A stretch of DNA of 64,000 nucleotides from the NCBI GenBank assembly GCA_963847675.1, contig CAWKAP010000008.1, positions 372,001 to 436,000 of the forward strand. The letters are read 5' to 3'. Positions 35,619 through 45,264 of the stretch are shown here, one piece after another. A model generated the notes under the pieces. It was not told the origin of the DNA. It worked only from the letters and a program-made list of their open reading frames with translations, and did no database searches. This DNA comes from JADJWR01 sp963847675 (GTDB taxonomy: Bacteria > Pseudomonadota > Gammaproteobacteria > Burkholderiales > Burkholderiaceae_F). The position numbers were made by a program, and so were the translations under genes. The first letter of the stretch is position 1; each line of letters starts with the position of its first letter.

Positions 35619-36221
35619 ATGTGCGGCCGCTACGATCTTTCCGACAACCCGGCGGCGATCCGCGCCAAGTTCAGCGTCCCCGAGGTGCCGGAGTTCGCGC
35701 CGAATGTCGACTGGCGGCCGACCCACAATGCGCCGATCGTGCGGCTGGCCGCCGACGATGCGCGCGAATGCGTGCTCGCGCGCTGGGGCCTGGTGCCGGG
35801 CTGGGCACCCGACCTGAAGTTCGGCAGCCGCTGCATCAACGCGCGCAGCGAAACCGTGGCCAGGCTGCCGGCGTTTCGCGGCGCGTTCCGCAAGCGGCGC
35901 TGCCTGGTGCCGGTCAACGCATTCTTCGAATGGAGCGGCGAGAAGGGGCACCGCATCAAGTGGCGCATCCGGCTCCGCGACGAGCCGCTGTTCGCGCTCG
36001 CCGGCCTGTGGGAGTGGTGGCAGGACCGCGACGATGGCGAGGCCGTCACCAGCTACACCATCATCACCTGCGCCGCCAACGCGGCGATCGCGCCGCTGCA
36101 CGACCGCATGCCGGTGATCGTGCGCGAGGTCGACTACGCGCGCTGGCTCGATGCGTCGACCGACGGGCAGCCGCTGCTGGCGCCGTTCGCCGAAGAAGCG
36201 ATGAGCATCGAAAAGGCCTGA
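35619..36221 (+). CDS. SRAP domain protein (YedK/HMCES type)
   Basis: A 200-residue SOS-response-associated peptidase. Cys2 exposed after methionine removal (MCGRYDL) forms the DNA-protein crosslink at abasic sites; NAPIV near 37, NAFFEWSG near 102 and the LHDRMPVIV histidine near 160 complete the active site. It protects single-stranded abasic DNA in the cytosol. It begins 24 bp after the carbonic anhydrase stop, probably by chance rather than function. Confidence 0.88.
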   Translation: MCGRYDLSDNPAAIRAKFSVPEVPEFAPNVDWRPTHNAPIVRLAADDARECVLARWGLVPGWAPDLKFGSRCINARSETVARLPAFRGAFRKRRCLVPVNAFFEWSGEKGHRIKWRIRLRDEPLFALAGLWEWWQDRDDGEAVTSYTIITCAANAAIAPLHDRMPVIVREVDYARWLDASTDGQPLLAPFAEEAMSIEKA

Positions 36222-36338
36222 CGGGCCCTTGCGGCGCAATCACGCGACCCTGGTGCACATGCCGCGCAGAGGGTTTTTCGCGCACCGATGCAGGGTAGAT
36301 TTCCGCATGCCTGCGGATCTTTGCTGAAGGAGAATTCG

Positions 36339-37007
36339 ATGCGTTCTGGGCTTCCGGAGGCCGCAGCCGCGATCGTCGGCCGCGGTCTTCATCGAGCAGG
36401 GGTCAACCTGTTCGCGCCGATGCGAGCGGCCGGGCTGCTGAAGGGCGGGGCGGCTGCGCTCGCCGGCGCGGCCGTCGTGCTGTCCGCGGTCCCCGCACAG
36501 GCCGCCGATACGCTGGCGTTGACCGAGCTGGCCAGGCCCGGGCGCGTGCTGATGCTGCGTCATGCGAATGCGCCGGGCGTGGGCGACCCGCCGGACTTCA
36601 AGCTGAAGGATTGCACGACGCAGCGCAACCTCGATGCCGTCGGCCGTGCGCAGGCGGCCGAACTCGGGGCGCGGCTGGCCAGGGCCGGCGTGACGCAGGC
36701 GAAGGTCTACTCCAGCCAGTGGTGCCGCTGCCTCGAGACTGCGCGGCTGCTGAAGCTCGGCGCGCCGGTCGAGTTGCCCGCGCTCAACTCGTTCTTCGGG
36801 CGATCGCAGGACCGCGAACCGAACCTCGCGGCGCTGCGCAAGTTTCTCTCCGAACTGCCCGTCGCCGGCCCCCCCGTGATCCTCGTGACGCACCAGGTCA
36901 CGATCAGCGGCATCACCGGCGAGGGCACCGCCTCCGGCGGCGGCCACCTGCTCCAGCTGAACGGCTCGGGCACGCCCAGGGTGCTCGGCCGGATCGAGGC
37001 GAACTGA
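36339..37007 (+). CDS. Histidine phosphatase family protein, exported
   Basis: A 222-residue protein. An N-terminal hydrophobic region to about residue 56 ends AVPAQAAD, a signal cleavage site. The phosphatase motif is RVLMLRHANAPG near 70 (RHA where most have RHG), with ETARLLKLG near 138 and VILVTHQVTISGI near 190 supplying the second histidine. It should be periplasmic and act as a phosphohydrolase of unknown substrate. GAAGGAG at 36326-36332 supports the ATG at 36339 over an upstream in-frame ATG at 36288. Confidence 0.78.
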   Translation: MRSGLPEAAAAIVGRGLHRAGVNLFAPMRAAGLLKGGAAALAGAAVVLSAVPAQAADTLALTELARPGRVLMLRHANAPGVGDPPDFKLKDCTTQRNLDAVGRAQAAELGARLARAGVTQAKVYSSQWCRCLETARLLKLGAPVELPALNSFFGRSQDREPNLAALRKFLSELPVAGPPVILVTHQVTISGITGEGTASGGGHLLQLNGSGTPRVLGRIEAN

Positions 37008-37030
37008 ACCACTCTTTCGAGATCTGTCCG

Positions 37031-37894
37031 ATGCGCGCTTTCATCTTTGCACTGATCGTCCTGCTGTCGCCGAACGCCATCGCGCAGCCACAACTGAAGG
37101 CGACACAGGTCGCCGAGTTCGCCGGCGGGCTGACGCAGCCGCACGATGCCGTGTTCTCTCCGGACGGGAAGCTCGTCTTCGTCACCGACATGCGCGGCCA
37201 CCGCATGCGCGTGCTCGACGCGATGACGCTGAAGCTCGCCGGCACCTTCGGCGAAGGCGAGCTGTCGGCCCCGCACGACGCGGTGTTCGACAAGGCCGGC
37301 CGGCTGCTCGTCGCCGACACCGGCAACGACCGCATCGCGATCTACGCGGTCGACGGCGCGCAGGCGAAGCTGACCGGCGAACTGAAGGGACTGTCGGGAC
37401 CCGAGGGCGTCGCGGTGGCGCCCGATGGCCGGGTGATCGTCAGCAACACGCGTGGCGCGATGCTGAGCGTCTTCCGCGACGGCCGGCTCGAGCGCACGGT
37501 CGGCAGCCGCGGATCGCGCGACGGCGAGTTCTCCAGCCCGCACGACGTCGACGTGGCGCCCGACGGCAGCGTCTACGTCGTCGACTCCGGCAACGACCGC
37601 GTGCAGGTCTTCGATGCCGAGTTCAGGCACCGCGCGACGTTCGGCGCGGCGCTGAAGCTGAGCGGACCGAAGTACCTCGCCTTCGACGGCGACCGGATCT
37701 GGCTCGCCGACGAATACAACCACCGCATCCTGCTGCTCGACCGCGCGCACCGGCCGCTCGGCGTGCTCGGCACCGGCCAGCGCGGCCGCAGCGCCGGCGA
37801 GTTCCACAAGCCCGAGGCCGTGCTCGCGCGCGCGCCTTACGTCTGGGTCGTCGACACGTACAACGACCGCATCGTGCTGCTGCGCGTCGAGTAG
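37031..37894 (+). CDS. Exported NHL-repeat protein
   Basis: A 287-residue protein with a signal peptide (MRAFIFALIVLLSPNAIAQP) and five or six NHL/beta-propeller blades, for example PHDAVFSPDGKLVFVTDMR, LLVADTGNDRIAIYAVDG, VDVAPDGSVYVVDSGNDR and WVVDTYNDRIVLLRVE. Propellers of this type bind ligands or proteins and some are lactonases; no catalytic residues are evident. It follows the histidine phosphatase by 23 bp. The last 58 bases overlap the end of the convergent RND pump gene as annotated. Confidence 0.83.
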   Translation: MRAFIFALIVLLSPNAIAQPQLKATQVAEFAGGLTQPHDAVFSPDGKLVFVTDMRGHRMRVLDAMTLKLAGTFGEGELSAPHDAVFDKAGRLLVADTGNDRIAIYAVDGAQAKLTGELKGLSGPEGVAVAPDGRVIVSNTRGAMLSVFRDGRLERTVGSRGSRDGEFSSPHDVDVAPDGSVYVVDSGNDRVQVFDAEFRHRATFGAALKLSGPKYLAFDGDRIWLADEYNHRILLLDRAHRPLGVLGTGQRGRSAGEFHKPEAVLARAPYVWVVDTYNDRIVLLRVE

Positions 37895-40800
37895 TCGCCT
37901 GGAACGGTCGACCCGGCAGGGGAAGCGCCCGCCCGCCGGCACGCCTCAGTCGCGCCCGCGCCGCCCCGAGCCGACGAACGCGCCGCGACCTCTGCCACCG
38001 CCTTCGCGTGCAGTTCGGCGCTGCGGCGCTCGTCCTCGGCGACTTCGGCGCGCAGTTCGGCCTCGCTGCGCGGTTCGGTCAGCTTGCGGTCGGTGATCAG
38101 GCGGAAGAAGAACGGCACGAAGAAGATGGCCAAGAACGTCGCGGCCAGCATGCCGCCCATCACGCCGGTGCCGGCCGAGATGCGCGCGCCGGCGCCGGCG
38201 CCGACGGCGAACGCCAGCGGCACGACGCCGAGGATGAAGGCCAGCGACGTCATGATGATCGGCCGGAAGCGCAGCCGCGCGGCCTCGATCGCCGCTGCCG
38301 TCGTCGAGTAGCCCTCTTCGCGCTTCTGCGAGGCGAACTCGACGATCAGGATCGCGTTCTTCGCCGCCAGGCCGAGCAGCGTCACCAGCCCGATCTGGAA
38401 GTACACGTCGTTGGTCAGTCCGCGCAGCCACACCGCGGCCAGCGCGCCGAAGGTGCCGAACGGCAGCGCCATCAGCACGGAAAACGGCAGCGACCAGCGC
38501 TCGTACTGCGCGGCAAGGATGAGGAACACCATGGCGACCGCCATGCCGATCGCCAGACCGGCGGTGCCGCCCGATCTCTTCTCCTGGAACGACGCGCCGC
38601 CCCAGTCGTAGCTGAACTCCGGCGGCAGCACCTGACCGGCGATGCGCTCGACCTCGGCGATCGCCTGCCCGGTGCTGATCCCCGGCGCGCCCTGGCCGAA
38701 AATCTTCACCGCCGGCAGGTTGTTGAAGCGGTCCAGCGAGTCCGGCCCCGAGGAGAAATTCACCTGCGCCAGCGACGACAGCGGCACCATTTCGCCGCGC
38801 TCGGACCGCACCCACACGCGACCGATGTCGCCGGGCTGGTTGCGGTAGGCGGGCTCGGCGCTCATCAGGACCTGCCAGGTGCGGCCATACTTGTTGAAGT
38901 CGTTCACGTAGAAGCTGCCGAGCGTCGCGGCGAGCGTGTCGAACACGTCGTCGACCGGCACGCCGAGCGACTTGGCCTTTTCGCGATCGACGTCGATCGA
39001 AAGCTGCGGGACCGCCGCCCGCCACAGGGTTTGCGCGCCGCCGAGCTGCGCACTTGAGTTCAGCGCGCCGAGCAGTTGCTGCGTGACCTCGTTCATCCGC
39101 TGCGCGCCGCCTTCGCCGCGGTTCTGCACGTACAGCTCGTAACCGCCGGCGGTACCGAGCCCGAAGATCGCCGGCGGCGCGAAGGCCAGCGCCAGGCCCT
39201 CCTTGAGGTGCGCGGTCTTCATGAAGAACTCGCCGACCAGCTGCGGCGTGGCCACCGTGCGCTCGTCCCAGTGCTTCTGCGCGACGAAGATCGTCGCCGC
39301 GTTGTTGCGGAAGCCGCCGCCGATGAAGTCGAAGCCGGTGAACGCCACCACGTCCTCGTTGACCGGGTTGCTCTTCAGGATCCTGACCACTTCGTTGACC
39401 ATCCTGTCGGTGCGCTGCAGGCTGGCGCCGTCGGGGAGGATCACCACGGCGATGAAGAAGCCCTGGTCTTCGTCAGGCACCAGCGAGCCGGGCGTGATGC
39501 GCCACAGCCCGGCGGCGATCGCCACCATGCCGATGAACAGCAGGCTGGCGATGGCGCCGCGCCGGATCATCCAGATCACGCCGCTCGTGTAGCGCAGGCG
39601 CAGGCGGTCGAAGGCGCCGTTGAACCAGGAGAAAAAGCGGCCGGGCTGCCTGTGCTCGCGGCGCAGGATCTGCACGCACAGCGCCGGCGTCAGCGTCAGC
39701 GCCACGACGCCGGAGATCACCACCGCGATCGAGATCGTGATCGCGAACTGCCGGTACAGCTCGCCGGTCAGCCCGCCGAGGAAGGCGATCGGCACGAACA
39801 CCGCGGTGAGCACCAGCACGATGGCGATCACCGGGCCGGTGACCTCGCGCATCGCCTCGATCGCCGCCTCGCGCGCGTGCATGTGCTCCTCGTGCATGAT
39901 CCGCTCGACGTTCTCCAGCACGACGATCGCGTCGTCGACGACGATGCCGATCGCCAGCACCATGCCGAACAGCGTCAGCGTGTTGATCGAGTAGCCGAGC
40001 ACGAACAGCCCGGCGAAGGCGCCGACCAGCGACACCGGCACGGCGATGATCGGGATCAGCGTGGCGCGCCAGTTCTGCAGGAACAGGTAGACGACGAGGA
40101 ACACGAGCAGCATCGCCTCGCCGAGCGTCTTCAGCACCTCGCGGATCGACACCTCGACGAAGCGCGTGGTGTCGTACGGCACCGCGTAGGCCAGGCCGGG
40201 CGGGAAACGCTGCGACAGCCGCGCCAGCGTGCTCTTCACCTCGACGGCCACGTCGAGCGCGTTGGCGCCGGGTTGCAGGAAGATGCCGACCAGCGTGGCG
40301 CTGTGGCCGTTGTAGCGGCCGATGAACTCGTAGTCCTTGCTGCCCAGCTCGACGCGCGCCACGTCGCGCAAGCGCAGGATCGAGCCGTCGTCGCCGGCGC
40401 GCACGATGATGTTGCCGAACTGCTCCTCGTCGACCAGCCGCCCCTGCGTGGTGAGCGTGTAGACGAGTTCCTGGCCTTCGCTCGCCGGCGGCTGGCCGAT
40501 CTTGCCGGCGGCGAACTGCGCGTTCTGCTCGTTGATCGCGCGCGATCAGGTCGCCGGTGGTCAGCTTCAGCTGCGCCAGCCGGTCCGGGCGGACCCAGAT
40601 GCGCATCGCGTAGTCCTTGGCGCCGAAGATCTGCACGCCGGTCGTGCCGGGAACGCGCTTCAGCTGGTCGAGCACGTTCAGGGTCACGTAGTTCGACGTG
40701 TACAGGTCGTCGAAGCGGCCGTCGGGCGAATAGAACGCCAGCACCTGCAGGAAGCTCGACGAGCCCTTCTCGACCGTCACGCCCTGGCGGCGCACTTCCT

Positions 40801-41161
40801 GCGGCAGGCGCGACTCGACCTGCTTGACGCGGTTGTTGACGTTCAGCGCCGCCTGGTCGACGTCGGTGCCGATCTCGAACGTGACCTGGATCTGCACCAC
40901 GCCGTTCGACGCCGAGTTCGAGCCCATGTAGAGCATGCCCTCGACGCCGTTGATCGCGTTCTCCAGCGGCGCGGCCACCGTCTGCTCGAGCACGCTGGCC
41001 GAGGCGCCGGGATACACCGCGGTGACGCTGACCACCGGCGGCGCGATCTCCGGATACTGCGCGATCGGCAGCACCCGCATCGAGGCCAGCCCGGCCAGCA
41101 CGATGAAGATCGACAGCACCGCGGCGAAGATCGGGCGGTCGATGAAGAAGCGGGAGAACAT
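37837..41161 (-). CDS. RND efflux pump permease (AcrB/MexB family, frame-broken)
   Basis: About 1100 residues with the RND architecture. The start at 41161 (MFSRFFIDRPIFAAVLSIFI) is standard. One extra base near 40539 breaks the frame; deleting it restores LTTGDLIAAINEQNAQ. The proton-relay aspartates lie in LAIGIVVDDAIVVLEN, and VPDEDQGFFIAV and YFQIGLVTLLGLAAKNAILI are conserved. The last 60 residues are atypical and overlap the convergent NHL gene, so the true stop may be near 37946 in another frame. The adaptor gene lies upstream on the same strand. It exports drugs or small hydrophobic compounds from the inner membrane and periplasm through an outer-membrane channel. Confidence 0.85.
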
Positions 41162-41196
41162 CGGCGGGTCCTTGTCGCGGGATCGTCGGCGCCTTG

Positions 41197-41278
41197 CGCG
41201 TCATTCCCGCGCAGGCGGGGCTCCAGAACCGCGCGCCGGACAGATCACTGGATCCCCGCGTGGGCGGGGATGACGCGC
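41197..41278. repeat. Inverted repeat between adaptor and RND pump genes
   Basis: Arms CGTCATTCCCGCGCAGGCGG (from 41199) and CCGCGTGGGCGGGGATGACG (to 41275) form a long imperfect palindrome separated by about 20 nt, each arm itself containing CCCGC-GCGGG. This matches the common proteobacterial intergenic repeat built around TCATTCCCGC and GCGGGGATGA. It may modulate adaptor-to-pump expression by a strong hairpin in the mRNA. Confidence 0.75.
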
Positions 41279-41288
41279 GGCTCGCGCA

Positions 41289-42527
41289 TCATTTCTTGCC
41301 GCTCGGTTCACCTTGACCGGCCGCCGGCGGCGGCCCGAGCGCGATCGGCGCGCCGCCCGGCACCGGGAAGATCTTGCCCATGCCCTCGACGACGACCCGC
41401 TCGCCCGCTTTCAGGCCCGATTCGACGATCCACAGTCGCTCGTCGTCCAGCTGAACCCAGTCGCCGACGGCCACCGGCCGCGGCAGCGCGATGTCCTTGC
41501 CTTCGGCAGACTTCGCGGCGACGTAGACGAACTTGCCCTGCGGCCCTTCCATCACCGCGCGCTGGGGCACGACGATCGCATCCGGACGCTCGCCGGCATC
41601 GAGGATCACGCGCACGAACTGGCCCGGATGCAATGCGCCGTCGGGATTGGGCACGGTCGCGCGCGCACTGAAGGCGCCGCTCTTTGCATCGATGCGCGGA
41701 TCGATGAACGCCAGCCTGCCCTGGCGCGGGAACATGCTGCCGTCGGCCAGCCGCAGGCCGACCGGCTGCCCGCCGCTGGCCAGTTCCTCGGCGACCAGCG
41801 TTCCGGCGGCGATCTGCCGGTTCATCCGCAGCCGTTCGCCCTCGGCGATGCTGAAGTTCACGTACATCGGGTCGAGCTGCGACACCGTCGTGAGCAGGCT
41901 GTCCTCGCCCGGCGATACGAGACTGCCTTCGGATTTCAGCGCGCGGCTGGCATAGCCCGCCACCGGCGCGGTCACCGTCGTGTACGAAAGATTCAGCCGG
42001 GCCTCGGTCAGCCTCGCCTGGGCCAGCTTGACGGCGGCGTCGGCCGACTCCACCGCAGCAAGGGCGTCGTCATAGTCGCGCCTCGTGGTCATGCCCTGCG
42101 CCACCAGCGACTGTTGCCGCTCCAGGTTGCGGCGCGCCTGCGTCTGCTGTGCCTGCGCCTGCGCCAGCGCGGCTGCGGCCTGTTCGAACTGGGCCGCGTA
42201 GGGCTTCGGATCGATGACGAACAGCGTCTGCCCGGCCTTCACGCGGCCGCCTTCCTGGTAGCTGCGCTTCTCCAGGATGCCCTGCACACGCGCGCGCACC
42301 TCGGCTTCCCGGCTGCCCTCGGTCTGGCCGACATATTCGAAGCGGACCGGCACCGTCTGCGGCTTGATCTCGCGCAGCGTCACCGGCGCCGGAGGAAATC
42401 CGCCCGGTGCGCCCTGCGGCGGACCGCCGCGCCCGCACGCCGCGATCAGCAGTGTCGCCAAGGCAGCAGACGCCAGCGCGCGCGGCAGCTGCCTTAGGCC
42501 ATGGTCCGTATTCAGGAAGGTTGGCAT
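41289..42527 (-). CDS. RND efflux periplasmic adaptor (AcrA/MexA family)
   Basis: A 412-residue membrane fusion lipoprotein. The signal ends at a lipobox IAAC near residue 31. The lipoyl-like half-motifs are VRARVQGILEKRSYQEGG and YTTVTAPVAGYASRALKSEG, separated by the hairpin QARRNLERQQSLVAQGMTTR. The beta-barrel contains DPMYVNFSIAEGERL. It bridges the RND pump and an outer-membrane channel, which is not encoded here. The start at 42527 (MPTFLNTDHG) is used; the upstream open frame lacks a signal peptide. Confidence 0.86.
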   Translation of the reverse strand: MPTFLNTDHGLRQLPRALASAALATLLIAACGRGGPPQGAPGGFPPAPVTLREIKPQTVPVRFEYVGQTEGSREAEVRARVQGILEKRSYQEGGRVKAGQTLFVIDPKPYAAQFEQAAAALAQAQAQQTQARRNLERQQSLVAQGMTTRRDYDDALAAVESADAAVKLAQARLTEARLNLSYTTVTAPVAGYASRALKSEGSLVSPGEDSLLTTVSQLDPMYVNFSIAEGERLRMNRQIAAGTLVAEELASGGQPVGLRLADGSMFPRQGRLAFIDPRIDAKSGAFSARATVPNPDGALHPGQFVRVILDAGERPDAIVVPQRAVMEGPQGKFVYVAAKSAEGKDIALPRPVAVGDWVQLDDERLWIVESGLKAGERVVVEGMGKIFPVPGGAPIALGPPPAAGQGEPSGKK

Positions 42528-42805
42528 TCCGATCTCGCCGCTAACGTTGGGCCGGACTCGAAACGAATGAGGTCGAGCAAGCCCGCACCATACCGGCAAG
42601 CATGAATATTTGCGGGAGGCGCCGTCGCCGATCCATGGCATGCGCGCCCAGTCACGCGCGATTGCGTGGTGCAATCGAAGCTGCACGCAGCGCAGCGGGA
42701 TGCGCGAGTGACACGAATGGCGCTCCGGACAACCGGCGACAGTGACGACGTGGGAGCAACGGCTCGCCGCGGCGGCCGGGCGCGGTCAGCGTCGGGTGCA
42801 GGCGC
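42528..42805. promoter_or_regulatory. Divergent intergenic region upstream of the RND adaptor
   Basis: This 278-bp region separates the leftward adaptor/pump operon from the rightward phosphatase gene and is the likely promoter region for both. I see no adjacent TetR-type regulator gene for the pump and no clear palindromic operator. Small open frames within it have no family character. Confidence 0.35.
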
Positions 42806-43402
42806 ATGAACGCGGCGGCGATTTCCCCGCTGCGGCCGTGGTTACACGACGCCCGGGCGATCACGTCCATCGCCTATCTGGCGGCGACGCTGTGCCTGCT
42901 GACCGCCTGTGGAGGGCGTCCGCCACGGCCCGATTCGCTCGGCGTCAACTATGTCGCGGTCTCGCCGGGGATCGGCACGGCCGGCATGCCGCAGCCCGAT
43001 CAGTTCGAAATGATTGCAAAGGCGGGCTACCGGACGGTGATCAACCTGGCGCCGCCGGCCGAGACCGGTGGTCTCCCTGACGAGGCCGAACTGGCCGCGC
43101 GCCACGGCCTGGGCTACTACAACGTTCCGGTGGACTTCGCGCATCCGACTGCGGAGGACTACCGGCGCTTCGCCGAGATCATGCGGCGGCACGCCGGCAG
43201 GCAGGTCTACGTTCACTGCCAGTTGAATTTCCGTGCCTCGTCGTTCGTGTTCCTGTATCGGGCGCTGGAACTCGGTATCGATGTCGACCGCGCCTACGAC
43301 GACGTGCTGCACATCTGGCAGCCGGCGCCGCAGTGGCGCAGCTTCATCGATGACACGCTCACCGAGCGCGGGGCGCAGTTGCCGATGGCATTGCGGGGCT
43401 GA
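42806..43402 (+). CDS. Atypical protein tyrosine phosphatase-like protein
   Basis: A 198-residue protein with an N-terminal hydrophobic segment ending LLTACGG, possibly a lipoprotein signal. The phosphatase loop reads VYVHCQLNFRASSFVF near residue 138, that is Cys-x4-Arg, one residue shorter than the classical Cys-x5-Arg loop; this shorter loop is seen in a group annotated as protein tyrosine phosphatase family protein or DSP-like. TAGMPQPDQFEMIAKAGYRTVINLAPPAE near 58-85 is characteristic of that group. Substrate unknown. Confidence 0.75.
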   Translation: MNAAAISPLRPWLHDARAITSIAYLAATLCLLTACGGRPPRPDSLGVNYVAVSPGIGTAGMPQPDQFEMIAKAGYRTVINLAPPAETGGLPDEAELAARHGLGYYNVPVDFAHPTAEDYRRFAEIMRRHAGRQVYVHCQLNFRASSFVFLYRALELGIDVDRAYDDVLHIWQPAPQWRSFIDDTLTERGAQLPMALRG

Positions 43403-43431
43403 GTGCCCCGACGACCGCAACGGCACGCCGT

Positions 43432-43737
43432 TCAGTCGAGGCGAAAGACGCCGGCCTGACGTTCGATGCGGCGGATGCGCTGCTCGAGATCGAAAATGTT
43501 GTTCGCCTGCGAAAGATAGCGGTCGACCTCGCTCATCTCGGCAAGGTAGCTGTGGTGCGCGAGCCAGGCGGACAGCTTCGGGAAGAAACCGCGCATCGCC
43601 TCGGCGCGCCGTTCGCTGACCTGCCGTGATGCCGGCGGCGCCACGAGAGCGGCTCGCGGAGCGCGAACCGCTGCAGGCTTGCGCAGATGCAGGAAGTCGA
43701 AAAGTCCGTGGCCGAATTTCAGGGTCCATGTCGCCAT
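43432..43737 (-). CDS. DUF3563-like small protein
   Basis: A 101-residue protein. Its C-terminal half, HHSYLAEMSEVDRYLSQANNIFDLEQRIRRIERQ, matches the pattern of DUF3563 proteins (YLxxAxxxxDLExRxRxLE) from Burkholderiales. The N-terminal half is basic and proline/alanine-rich. It is 26 bp downstream of another small unknown gene on the same strand, likely cotranscribed. No function is known. Confidence 0.62.
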   Translation of the reverse strand: MATWTLKFGHGLFDFLHLRKPAAVRAPRAALVAPPASRQVSERRAEAMRGFFPKLSAWLAHHSYLAEMSEVDRYLSQANNIFDLEQRIRRIERQAGVFRLD

Positions 43738-43763
43738 GGTGAACTCCGCTGTGATCGATCGGG

Positions 43764-44066
43764 TCAGTAGTAGCGGACGCCGACGCCGTCCCGGCCGGGC
43801 CGCGAATTCGCGGAACCGAGAATCGCCGTGGTCCGTTCGATATGGGCCCGGGCCTGCTCTTGCCGAACCTGCACCAGTCGGTCGCCGAACCGGCGCGCGG
43901 CGGCAGCAATCGCCAGCCAGGCGGCATGTACAGAGGCCGGAATCGGATCCCCGGACTGCGGCAGTCGACGAATCGCCCGGGTGGTGCGGTTGGTGCTGTG
44001 GGCATCCCGCAACATCGGGGAGTAGTAGAGGCCACCGATTCCGGGGCCGACGGGACGTTGTCGCAT
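43764..44066 (-). CDS. Small protein of unknown function
   Basis: A 100-residue protein starting MRQRPVGPGIGGLYYSPML, chosen because AAGGAA lies just upstream of 44066. It contains AWLAIAAAARRFGDRLVQVRQEQARAHIE, an amphipathic helix, and ends GRDGVGVRYY. I do not recognise the family. It is divergent from the LysR regulator and could be its target by position. Confidence 0.55.
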   Translation of the reverse strand: MRQRPVGPGIGGLYYSPMLRDAHSTNRTTRAIRRLPQSGDPIPASVHAAWLAIAAAARRFGDRLVQVRQEQARAHIERTTAILGSANSRPGRDGVGVRYY

Positions 44067-44252
44067 ATGAGTTCCTTTACTAATCAGCGGGATGCACGCT
44101 TTGGTGCGCCGCACATGACCAATCTATGGCCGTTAGAGGAACAAATAAAATCGTCATTTCAGATGCTTAGCATCGGTTTATCCGATCGCGATCCGAGGTA
44201 GATTTCTGCATCGCAACATCGCGGCCGGAAAGTCCATTCCCGGCAGGCACTT
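44067..44252. promoter_or_regulatory. LysR divergent promoter region with palindromes
   Basis: The region is AT-richer than its flanks around 44095-44165. It contains the dyads GATGC-TTA-GCATC (44162-44174) and GATCGCGATC (44184-44193), about 80 and 60 bp before the LysR start, as expected for a LysR-type autoregulatory site. The first dyad also lies about 100 bp upstream of the leftward small gene. Binding is inferred from position only. Confidence 0.4.
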
Positions 44253-45179
44253 ATGGATCTGTATCAGTTACGAACCTTTGCGGCGGTGGCCGAAGAGGGC
44301 CATCTGACCCGGGCCGCCGAGCGGCTGCACGTCAGCCAGCCGGCGGTCAGCGGCCAGATCAAGGCGTTGGAGCAGGAATTCGACGTGCGCCTGTTCGAGC
44401 GGTCGGCCAGCGGCATGGTCCTGACCGTGGCGGGACGGGAACTGCTCGCCCATGCCCGGCGCGTGCTGGTGGCGGCCGACGAAATGAAGCGGACCGCCCG
44501 CCAGCTGACCGGCGAGGTCGCCGGCGTGCTGCGCATCGGCACGGTCAGCAACCCCGCGTCGATCCGGCTCGGCGACCTGCTGGCCACCGCCGTCAAGCGC
44601 CACCCGCGCCTCGAGCTGGAACTGCACCACGAGGTCTCGGGCGCGGCGCTCGAAGGCGTGCGCGACGGCCGCCTCGATGCCAGCTTCTACTTCGGCGATT
44701 CGCCGGAGCGCGACGTCACCACGCTGCGCCTGCGCGAGTTCGTCTACTGCGTCGCGGCCCCGGCCGCCTGGGCCGAGCGCATCCGGGACGCCGACTGGGA
44801 AGAGCTCGCGATGCTGCCGTGGATCCTCACGCCGGCGATCAGCACGCACAACCGACTGGTCACGCGGCTGTTCGAACAGCAGGGCGTCGAGCCGCCGCAG
44901 CGCCGCATCGAGGCCGACCAGGAATCGGTGATCGACACGCTGGTGATCTCCGGCGTCGGCATGTCGCTGATGCGCGAGGAATCGGCCAGGGCCCGTGCCC
45001 AGGCCGGCGAGATCTGCATCTGGAACAAGGCGCGGCTGCGGACCACCTTGTGGTTCGTCTGCGCGGCTGGGCGGGAACGGGATCCGCTGCTGAAAGCGCT
45101 AATTGGTCTGGTGCGGGAAACCTGGCAACTGCCGTCGGAGGCGGTCGCCGACGCCGACGCGCCCGCATTGGCGGGCTGA
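44253..45179 (+). CDS. LysR family transcriptional regulator
   Basis: A 308-residue LysR regulator. The N-terminal winged helix-turn-helix is MDLYQLRTFAAVAEEGHLTR with RLHVSQPAVSGQIKALE, and the effector domain begins VLRIGTVSNPASIRLGDLL near residue 90. It lies 85 bp upstream of icmF on the same strand and opposite the two small genes at 43.4-44.1 kb, so it may respond to an acyl-CoA or acid precursor and control either unit. The effector is unknown. Confidence 0.87.
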   Translation: MDLYQLRTFAAVAEEGHLTRAAERLHVSQPAVSGQIKALEQEFDVRLFERSASGMVLTVAGRELLAHARRVLVAADEMKRTARQLTGEVAGVLRIGTVSNPASIRLGDLLATAVKRHPRLELELHHEVSGAALEGVRDGRLDASFYFGDSPERDVTTLRLREFVYCVAAPAAWAERIRDADWEELAMLPWILTPAISTHNRLVTRLFEQQGVEPPQRRIEADQESVIDTLVISGVGMSLMREESARARAQAGEICIWNKARLRTTLWFVCAAGRERDPLLKALIGLVRETWQLPSEAVADADAPALAG

Positions 45180-45264
45180 GTCCGGCCGCATCGTCGCCTG
45201 CGGGACGGCAGGCGGGCTAAGCTCTCCGGCGACGACCCGTGCGGTCGCCCGTGGAGCCTGCGCC

